A stretch of 64,000 bases of DNA from Evtepia gabavorous (GTDB lineage: Bacteria; Bacillota; Clostridia; Oscillospirales; Oscillospiraceae): positions 1-64,000 of the forward strand of contig NZ_QQRQ01000003.1 of NCBI RefSeq assembly GCF_003425665.1, written 5' to 3'. The notes beneath the pieces were generated by a model that worked only from the letters and a program-made list of their open reading frames with translations, ran no database searches and was not told the origin of the DNA. A program made the translations under genes and the position numbers. Positions 57,966 to 64,000 of the stretch are shown piece after piece (the stretch's first letter is position 1; each line of letters starts with the position of its first letter).

Positions 57966-59744
57966 ATGAGCAATGGTAAGGTTGTGAAGGTTTCCGGGCC
58001 CCTGGTGGTGGCTACGGGACTTGCGGAGGCGAACATGGCGGATGTGGTCCGGGTAGGGGAACAGCGGCTCATTGGAGAGGTGCTGACCATGACAGGGGAC
58101 GCCGCTTCGATCCAAGTGTATGAGGAGACCTCTGGCCTGGGTCCCGGGGCAGTGGTGGAAACCACGGGGGCGCCGTTGTCCGTAGAACTGGGGCCGGGAC
58201 TGATCGGTATGATCTATGACGGAATTCAGCGTCCTCTGGAGCTGATTGCCAGCCTCACAGGCTCCAATCATCTCCCCAGAGGAGTAGAGGTTCCGGCCCT
58301 GGATCGGGAGAGAACTTGGGAGTTTGTGGCGTCGGTTTCTCCAGGCACCAAAGTAGTGGGCGGGGATGTCATCGGGACGGTTCAGGAGACCCCTTCGGTC
58401 CAACATAAAATTATGGTTCCCCTGGGGATGACGGGGACCCTTCGCAGCATTCAAAGCGGAACCTATACGGTGACAGAAACCGTGGCTGTTTTGGAGAATG
58501 AGCAGGGAATTCAGGAGCCCCTGACCATGCTGCAGAAGTGGCCTGTGCGGAAAGGCCGCCCTTATCAGACAAAATTTGCGCCGGTGACCCCGCTTCAGTC
58601 GGGGCAGCGGGTAATTGACACCATGTTTCCAGTGGCCAAGGGAGGAACCGCTGCGGTTCCAGGGCCCTTTGGATCGGGAAAGACGGTGGTGCAGCACGCT
58701 CTGGCCAAATGGTCTGATGTGGATGTGGTGGTCTATATTGGCTGCGGAGAGCGCGGCAATGAGATGACCGATGTGCTCCGGGAGTTCCCGGAACTGGTAG
58801 ATCCCCGGACGGGGGAATCCCTTATGAAGCGGACGGTTCTCATTGCCAATACGTCGGATATGCCTGTGGCGGCCCGGGAGGCCTCTGTATACACCGGGAT
58901 TACCATTGCGGAGTATTTCCGGGATATGGGCTATGATGTGGCGGTCATCGCGGATTCGACCTCCCGCTGGGCGGAGGCGCTCCGGGAAATGTCTGGCCGC
59001 TTGGAGGAGATGCCCGGGGAGGAGGGATACCCGGCCTATCTGGTCTCCCGTTTGTCCCAGTTTTATGAACGGGCCGGTGTAGTGCAGTGCATGGGGTCCG
59101 ATGGACGCCGGGGTTCTCTGACCGCGGTGGGAGCGGTGTCTCCCCCGGGCGGGGATTTGTCCGAACCTGTTTCTCAGGGGACGATGCGGATTGTTAAGGT
59201 GTTTTGGGCTCTGGATGCTTCACTGGCCTACGCCAGGCATTTTCCAGCGGTGAACTGGCTCAATTCCTATTCTTTATATTTGGATTCTCTCAGACCTTGG
59301 TTTGAGGAGCATTTGGGAAAAGCCTTTGTGCAAAATCGTACCCAGGCGATGCTCCTGCTGCAGCAGGAGGCCAGTCTGAATGAAATTGTCCAGCTGGTAG
59401 GCAAGGATGGCCTGGCGCCTGGGGATCAGCTGACCTTGGAGACCGCCAAAATGATTCGAGAGGACTTTCTCCAGCAAAATGCATTTGTTGAGGTAGATTC
59501 CTTCTCCAACTATGACCGGCAGTCCAGGCTGCTGGCGATGATTTTGGACTATGACCGGCTCTGCCGGGGAGCCCTGGAGAAGGGGGCAGACCCTGATGCG
59601 CTTTTCTCTCTTCCGGCCCGTGCGGCCATTGGCAGAGCCAAAAGTGTACCGGAGGAGCGATATATCCAGGCCTATGAAACCATTGCCCGGGATATGGCCC
59701 AGCAGATTGCCCAGCTGACAGAGAAAGGAGGGGCGGATATATGA
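57966..59744 (+). CDS. ntpA: V-type ATPase catalytic subunit A
   Basis: 592 residues. Walker A GPFGSGKT at 233-240, [67 protein letters not shown] and [11 protein letters not shown], plus the non-homologous insertion (about 110-190) that defines A-type subunits. The open frame starts nine codons earlier (57939); the ATG 57966 gives the usual N terminus. ATGA overlap with ntpB. Confidence 0.96.
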   Translation: MSNGKVVKVSGPLVVATGLAEANMADVVRVGEQRLIGEVLTMTGDAASIQVYEETSGLGPGAVVETTGAPLSVELGPGLIGMIYDGIQRPLELIASLTGSNHLPRGVEVPALDRERTWEFVASVSPGTKVVGGDVIGTVQETPSVQHKIMVPLGMTGTLRSIQSGTYTVTETVAVLENEQGIQEPLTMLQKWPVRKGRPYQTKFAPVTPLQSGQRVIDTMFPVAKGGTAAVPGPFGSGKTVVQHALAKWSDVDVVVYIGCGERGNEMTDVLREFPELVDPRTGESLMKRTVLIANTSDMPVAAREASVYTGITIAEYFRDMGYDVAVIADSTSRWAEALREMSGRLEEMPGEEGYPAYLVSRLSQFYERAGVVQCMGSDGRRGSLTAVGAVSPPGGDLSEPVSQGTMRIVKVFWALDASLAYARHFPAVNWLNSYSLYLDSLRPWFEEHLGKAFVQNRTQAMLLLQQEASLNEIVQLVGKDGLAPGDQLTLETAKMIREDFLQQNAFVEVDSFSNYDRQSRLLAMILDYDRLCRGALEKGADPDALFSLPARAAIGRAKSVPEERYIQAYETIARDMAQQIAQLTEKGGADI

Positions 59745-61117
59745 TCAAGGAATACCGAACCATTGCGGAAATTGCGGGGCCATTGATGGTGGTCCGGCAG
59801 GTGGAGCGCGCGACCTTCGATGAACTGGTGGAGATCGAACTGTCGGACGGATCGGTTCGCCGTGGAAAGGTGCTGGAGGTCAATGGAGACAGTGCGGTGG
59901 TCCAGCTTTTCGAGGCCAATGCGGGGATCAATTTGGCCCATGCCAAGGTTCGTTTCCTGGGGCATCCCCTCCAGCTGGCGGTGTCCCGGGATATGCTGGG
60001 GCGCGTGTTCAATGGGATGGGGCAGCCTATCGACGGGGGGCCGGAAATTTTGGCGGAGGAATATCGGGATATCAACGGTTTGGCGATGAATCCTGCGGCC
60101 CGGGCCTATCCCAATGAGTTTATTCAGACGGGGGTTTCCTCCATTGATGGGTTGAATACCTTGGTGCGGGGGCAGAAGCTTCCCATTTTTTCGGGTTCCG
60201 GGCTGCCCCATGCGGCACTGGCGGCACAGATCGCCCGGCAAGCAAAGGTGTTGGACGGAGACTCAAATTTTGCAGTGGTCTTTGCGGCCATTGGAATTAC
60301 TTTTGAGGAAGCGAACTATTTTGTCGAGGAGTTTCAACGGACAGGCGCCATCGAACGAACGGTTCTATTTACGAACTTAGCCAACGATCCGGCAGTGGAA
60401 CGAATTGCTACCCCCCGTATGGCGCTGACCGCCGCAGAGTATTTGGCATTTCATGAAAACATGCATGTGTTGGTGATTCTCACGGATATCACCAATTACG
60501 CGGAGGCACTTCGGGAGATCTCCGCGGCCAAGAAGGAGGTCCCCGGCCGGCGGGGGTATCCCGGCTATCTCTATACGGATCTTGCCACTATGTATGAGCG
60601 GGCAGGCCGTCAAGTGGGGCGGGCGGGTTCCATCACCATGATCCCCATTCTTACTATGCCGGAGGATGATAAGACCCACCCGATCCCAGACCTGACAGGC
60701 TATATTACGGAAGGACAGATCATCCTTTCCCGGGAGCTGCACCGGGCTGGCATTCAGCCGCCGGTGGATGTGCTGCCCTCTCTGTCTCGCTTAAAAGACA
60801 AGGGGATTGGGGCAGGAAAGACCCGGGAGGACCATGCGGGGACGATGAATCAGTTGTTTGCGGCCTATTCTGCAGGTAAGCAGGCGAAAGAACTCATGTC
60901 AATTTTAGGGGAGGCGGCCTTGTCGCCCACAGATCTGCTGTATGCCCGATTTGCCGAGGAATTTGAAAAGAAATACGTCGGTCAAGGCTTTGAGGAGAAT
61001 CGATCCATTCAGGAGACTTTGGCGATTGGGTGGGATCTGCTGTCGATCTTGCCGGAAACGGAGCTGAAACGGATCAAGCAGGAACACATCGACAAATATC
61101 TTCCCCGGCAAGCGTAA
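59741..61117 (+). CDS. ntpB: V-type ATPase subunit B
   Basis: 458 residues; non-catalytic partner alternating with A. Lacks a Walker A as expected; has [93 protein letters not shown] and [32 protein letters not shown]. Very close to the family norm. Confidence 0.97.
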   Translation: MIKEYRTIAEIAGPLMVVRQVERATFDELVEIELSDGSVRRGKVLEVNGDSAVVQLFEANAGINLAHAKVRFLGHPLQLAVSRDMLGRVFNGMGQPIDGGPEILAEEYRDINGLAMNPAARAYPNEFIQTGVSSIDGLNTLVRGQKLPIFSGSGLPHAALAAQIARQAKVLDGDSNFAVVFAAIGITFEEANYFVEEFQRTGAIERTVLFTNLANDPAVERIATPRMALTAAEYLAFHENMHVLVILTDITNYAEALREISAAKKEVPGRRGYPGYLYTDLATMYERAGRQVGRAGSITMIPILTMPEDDKTHPIPDLTGYITEGQIILSRELHRAGIQPPVDVLPSLSRLKDKGIGAGKTREDHAGTMNQLFAAYSAGKQAKELMSILGEAALSPTDLLYARFAEEFEKKYVGQGFEENRSIQETLAIGWDLLSILPETELKRIKQEHIDKYLPRQA

Positions 61118-61129
61118 GGAGGCGGAAAG

Positions 61130-61813
61130 ATGCCATCGGTCACAGTGAATGCCACGCGGATGGAATTGACCCGGCTCAAGAACCGGTTAAAAACAGCAGT
61201 GCGGGGACACAAACTGCTCAAAGACAAACGGGATGAACTGATGAAGCAGTTCCTGGAGAGTGTCCGGGAAAACCGTACCCTTCGGCGTCGGGTGGAGGAA
61301 GGATTGATGCGGGCCCATGGTTCGTTTACCGTGGCATCCGCTCTGATGTCCCCGGAGGGGTTGGAACAAGCGCTGCTTTACCCCAAGCAACGTGTGGAGT
61401 TGGATATGACCACCCGCAACATCATGTCAGTTCCTGTTCCTATGTATACTTTTCGGACGAAAGAGTGTAAAGGGAAAGAGCTTTATCCCTATGGCTTTGC
61501 CATGACATCCTGCGAAATTGATGGCGCAGTGGAGGCGCTCTCCTCTGTTTTTCAGGATATGCTGAAGCTGGCGCAGGTGGAAAAGACCTCACAGCTGTTG
61601 GCGCAGGAGATTGAAAAGACGCGTCGGCGGGTGAATGCGTTGGAATATGTTATGATTCCCCGTATGCAGGAGAGCATCAAATACATTAGAATGAAACTGG
61701 AGGAAAATGAACGAAATAACATAGTTCGATTGATGAAGGTCAAAGATATGCTCCTGGCTGAAGCGTTGGAAGAGAAACGGAGGCAGGATCAGAAAATAGT
61801 TCAACATCTGTAA
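61130..61813 (+). CDS. ntpD: V-type ATPase subunit D
   Basis: 227-residue central rotor shaft, a long antiparallel coiled coil: N-terminal NATRMELTRLKNRLKTAVRGHKLLKDKRDELMKQF and C-terminal KTRRRVNALEYVMIPRMQESIKYIRMKLEENERN are diagnostic. AAGGAGG ribosome site. Last gene of the operon. Confidence 0.96.
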   Translation: MPSVTVNATRMELTRLKNRLKTAVRGHKLLKDKRDELMKQFLESVRENRTLRRRVEEGLMRAHGSFTVASALMSPEGLEQALLYPKQRVELDMTTRNIMSVPVPMYTFRTKECKGKELYPYGFAMTSCEIDGAVEALSSVFQDMLKLAQVEKTSQLLAQEIEKTRRRVNALEYVMIPRMQESIKYIRMKLEENERNNIVRLMKVKDMLLAEALEEKRRQDQKIVQHL

Positions 61814-61842
61814 AGTCAATATGCTTTACATATATTCAGGGA

Positions 61843-61880
61843 CGGTCAACCTTGCAGTTTAATGGTAAGGTTGGCCGCTT
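61843..61880 (+). terminator. Terminator of the V-ATPase operon
   Basis: CGGTCAACCTT pairs with AAGGTTGGCCG (one G-T), 13-base loop, followed by a T-rich tail, 29 bases after ntpD. Confidence 0.75.
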
Positions 61881-61916
61881 TTGAATTTTGTATTTATTGT
61901 AAAGAGAGAACAACAA

Positions 61917-61958
61917 GCTGGACCAGGCATGAAAGTGGAGAGCTGGACCAGCGTTTTT
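61917..61958 (+). terminator. Second hairpin before the kdp operon
   Basis: Two copies of CTGGACCAG (with flanking G and C) pair with each other (one A-A mismatch) around a 16-base loop, followed by gtttttattt. Could back up the upstream terminator, or attenuate a longer kdp transcript. Confidence 0.5.
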
Positions 61959-62129
61959 ATTTCTTGGGAAACTTTCTCTCGCTGCTCCAGATAACTTGCA
62001 GGTATTTGGGTAGGCTATGCAGGGACTGGAAAGGGGGGCAGAGCGGATTTGTGCTTTGATTTCTCGAGAAAATATTAATATAACTTTAACACTCCAGGGA
62101 ATTCGCTAAGGGCACATTCACGAGGGTTC

Positions 62130-62138
62130 TGCTATAAT
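62130..62138 (+). promoter_or_regulatory. Extended -10 promoter for the kdp operon
   Basis: TG-C-TATAAT at 62130-62138, 40 bases before the first start codon, with no clear -35, as expected for an activator-dependent promoter. No KdpE box or c-di-AMP riboswitch was recognised in 61959-62129. Confidence 0.6.
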
Positions 62139-62177
62139 TGCTCTGCAAAAAAGAGAAAAACAAAGGAGGGAACAAAA

Positions 62178-62276
62178 GTGCTTGACCTAATTATGGTGGC
62201 CACATTGGCTGTTTGCTGTGGGCTTGTCTATTTGTTGGTCCACTGGTGTCACAAACAGGTGGACAGCAACGAATGA
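62178..62276 (+). CDS. Small membrane peptide upstream of kdpF
   Basis: 32 residues from a GTG with AAAGGAGGG upstream: MLDLIMVATLAVCCGLVYLL forms one membrane helix, followed by VHWCHKQVDSNE. It is separate from kdpF. A similar short helix-plus-Cys/His-tail peptide precedes kdpF in other genomes, from memory; function unknown. Confidence 0.75.
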   Translation: MLDLIMVATLAVCCGLVYLLVHWCHKQVDSNE

Positions 62277-62307
62277 CCCAGGCCAATGTATGAAAGGAGG
62301 AAGTATT

Positions 62308-62385
62308 GTGATCATACTTGGCGTAATCGTATTGCTTCTGGGCGCTTACCTTGTTTATGCGCTGGTTCACCCGGAAAAATTCTAA
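62308..62385 (+). CDS. kdpF: Potassium-transporting ATPase subunit KdpF
   Basis: 25-residue single-helix lipid-like subunit that stabilises KdpABC. GTG start after AAAGGAGG; sequence ends in the family signature YLVYALVHPEKF. Followed by kdpA after 21 bases. Confidence 0.92.
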   Translation: MIILGVIVLLLGAYLVYALVHPEKF

Positions 62386-62406
62386 GGCACGCAGGAGGTA
62401 GCCATT

Positions 62407-64000
62407 ATGCTGCAGTTAATCCTGACGATTATCATTTACTTGATCATCGTCATTCCCGTGGGCGTTTATTTGTATCACGTCGCCGCAGGGAAACGCACCC
62501 TGGCAGATCCGGTTTTTAACCGCATTGACGGGGCAATTTACAAAATCAGCGGGATCAATCCCAACCAGGGCATGAATTGGAAAAAATATGCCCTTTGCCT
62601 GTTAGGAACCAATGCCATTATGATTCTGATTGGATACATCATCCTGCGGATTCAGAGTATTGGCCTGTTCAACCCCAACGGGATTGGCGCCATGGAGGAA
62701 ACCCTTTCCTTCAACACCATCATCAGCTTTATGACAAACACCAACCTCCAGCACTATTCCGGTGAGTCTGGACTGTCCTATCTCTCCCAGATGCTGGTCA
62801 TCACCTTTATGATGTTTGTCTCTGCCTCCACTGGGTATGCCGCTTGCATTGCCTTTATTCGTGGCCTGGCAGGAAAGACCAAGGACAACGTGGGTAACTT
62901 CTTCGTGGACTTGGTTCGTGTTACAACCCGTGTGCTGTTGCCCTTCTCCATTGTGGGTGGCCTGCTGTTGGTATGGCAGGGAGTGCCTCAGAACCTCACG
63001 GGGAACCTGGTTGTGGACACCATTGAAGGAACCAAGCAAGCCATTGCGATGGGCCCTGTGGCAGCGTTGGAGATTATTAAGCACTTGGGAACCAACGGCG
63101 GTGGCTTCATTGGAGCAAACTCCACCACACCAATTGAGAACCCCACGATTATCTCTGACCTCATTGAACTGTATTCTATGATGCTTCTGCCCGGCGCATG
63201 CGTCATTACCTTCGGTAAGATGGTGCGGGATCGTAAGAAGGCCATGGCAGAGAGCAGTGAAGTAAAGGTTGATCTGAGAAAGAGCCTGACCGCCCGAATC
63301 TATGGACGGGAAGGACGCAGTATCTTCCTGGCAATGGGAATTATCTTCCTGATCGGTCTCTCTCTCTGCTTCTGGTCGGAGAGCCAGGGGAACCCGGCAC
63401 TGGCTGATGCGGGCTTGTCCCAGTCCATGGGTAGCATGGAGGGCAAAGAGGTCCGGTTTGGCATTGCCCAGTCGGCGATGTTTACCACGACCACCACATC
63501 CTTTACCACAGGTACCGTCAATAACATGCACGATACCTTAACGCCTTTGGGCGGCATGGTGCCGCTGCTCCACATGATGCTGAACGTGGTCTTTGGCGGC
63601 AAAGGCGTTGGCCTTATGAATATGATTATGTACGCCATCCTGGCAGTCTTTATCTGTGGCCTGATGATTGGGCGTACCCCGGAATACCTGGGCAAAAAGA
63701 TTGAAGGACGGGAGATGAAGCTCACCGCACTGTGCATCATCATTCACCCCTTCCTGATTCTGGCGTTCTCCGCGCTGGCGGTCGGTACCGCAGCAGGGCA
63801 GGAGGGAATTACCAACCCTGGTTTCCATGGCCTGAGCCAGGTGTTGTATGAATACGCTTCCTCTGCTGCGAACAACGGTTCCGGTTTTGAGGGCTTGGCC
63901 GATAACACCTATTTCTGGAACATTACCGCCGGCTTGGCGATGTTCTTCGGCCGCTATCTGTCCATTGTGATTCAGCTGGCGATTGCGGGGTCGCTGATGA
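62407..64000 (+). CDS. kdpA: Potassium-transporting ATPase subunit KdpA (incomplete, runs off the window)
   Basis: Channel-like K+-selecting subunit of the KdpFABC pump. 531 residues are read here with no stop, out of an expected 560-600. The four selectivity-filter loops are seen in order: TNTNLQHYSGESGLSYLSQM, LGTNGGGFIGANS, TTTTTSFTTGTVN and SSAANNGSGFEGL. About ten helices; N terminus MLQLILTIIIYLIIVIPVGV. GCAGGAGG lies nine bases before the ATG. kdpB, kdpC and probably kdpDE should follow outside the window. Confidence 0.96.
   Translation, partial: MLQLILTIIIYLIIVIPVGVYLYHVAAGKRTLADPVFNRIDGAIYKISGINPNQGMNWKKYALCLLGTNAIMILIGYIILRIQSIGLFNPNGIGAMEETLSFNTIISFMTNTNLQHYSGESGLSYLSQMLVITFMMFVSASTGYAACIAFIRGLAGKTKDNVGNFFVDLVRVTTRVLLPFSIVGGLLLVWQGVPQNLTGNLVVDTIEGTKQAIAMGPVAALEIIKHLGTNGGGFIGANSTTPIENPTIISDLIELYSMMLLPGACVITFGKMVRDRKKAMAESSEVKVDLRKSLTARIYGREGRSIFLAMGIIFLIGLSLCFWSESQGNPALADAGLSQSMGSMEGKEVRFGIAQSAMFTTTTTSFTTGTVNNMHDTLTPLGGMVPLLHMMLNVVFGGKGVGLMNMIMYAILAVFICGLMIGRTPEYLGKKIEGREMKLTALCIIIHPFLILAFSALAVGTAAGQEGITNPGFHGLSQVLYEYASSAANNGSGFEGLADNTYFWNITAGLAMFFGRYLSIVIQLAIAGSLM

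Noticed and set aside
61959-62129. c-di-AMP (ydaO-type) riboswitch before kdp
   Set aside because: No conserved core motifs of that riboswitch were recognised, although kdp is a frequent target.
1-64000. Mobile elements, CRISPR arrays and rRNA genes
   Set aside because: No transposase or integrase motifs, no regularly spaced repeats and no rRNA sequence were seen.

Overview
The window looks like a chromosomal stretch of a strictly anaerobic, moderately GC-rich Firmicute, most plausibly a gut Oscillospiraceae (Flavonifractor/Pseudoflavonifractor-like) member. This is inferred from gene content, not from a marker gene: strong AGGAGG ribosome sites, bacterial TTGACA/TATAAT promoters, ferredoxin-dependent keto-acid oxidation, the anaerobic cobalamin pathway, a prokaryotic V-type (A/V) ATPase and Kdp. 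No insertion sequences, prophage or CRISPR were seen.

Layout. 48-5562: mpg/phosphopantetheinyl transferase pair (-), murC, a DmpA-type P1 peptidase and an M3 oligopeptidase. 5707-11599: a methyltransferase (-), a DUF1989 protein, then acyl-CoA synthetase, TrpR/YerC-like regulator and indolepyruvate:ferredoxin oxidoreductase subunits (iorA/iorB). 11650-17500: on the minus strand, a small HTH regulator with a membrane partner and a repeated putative operator, a Na+/solute symporter, prfB without the usual frameshift site, and an enhancer-binding-type regulator with an altered GAFTGA loop. 17840-23357: an unassigned metabolic run (ThDP enzyme, unknown protein, queuosine-precursor-type transporter, short-chain dehydrogenase, NCS2 permease). 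23443-31217: GT8 glycosyltransferase, SRPBCC protein, very small ORFs, tRNA-Leu and initiator tRNA-fMet, an EcsC/U32-like pair, and an acetyltransferase/zinc-ribbon membrane protein pair divergent from an HSL-type esterase.

31441-52131 is one promoter-to-terminator unit: promoter, cobalamin riboswitch with an intrinsic terminator, a lipoprotein form of the cobaltochelatase CbiK, a two-domain lipoprotein, a BtuFCD-like ABC importer, then cbiD-L-F-G-H-J-ET-A, cobT-U-S, a miniature cobU-like gene, cobC, cbiB, cobD, cbiP and cbiC. Most junctions are ATGA overlaps. It joins uptake and synthesis of corrinoids under one B12-sensing switch.

52621-61813 is a complete V-type ATPase operon (G/H, I, K, K, E, C, F, A, B, D) with two tandem proteolipid genes that keep the Na+-ligand pattern of Enterococcus NtpK. 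62178-64000 is the start of a kdp potassium-pump operon: an unnamed 32-residue membrane peptide, kdpF and a kdpA that runs off the window.

Starts were chosen by ribosome-site spacing and overlap with the preceding gene, so several differ from the longest open frame. Family assignments come from recognised motifs only; no database search was run.
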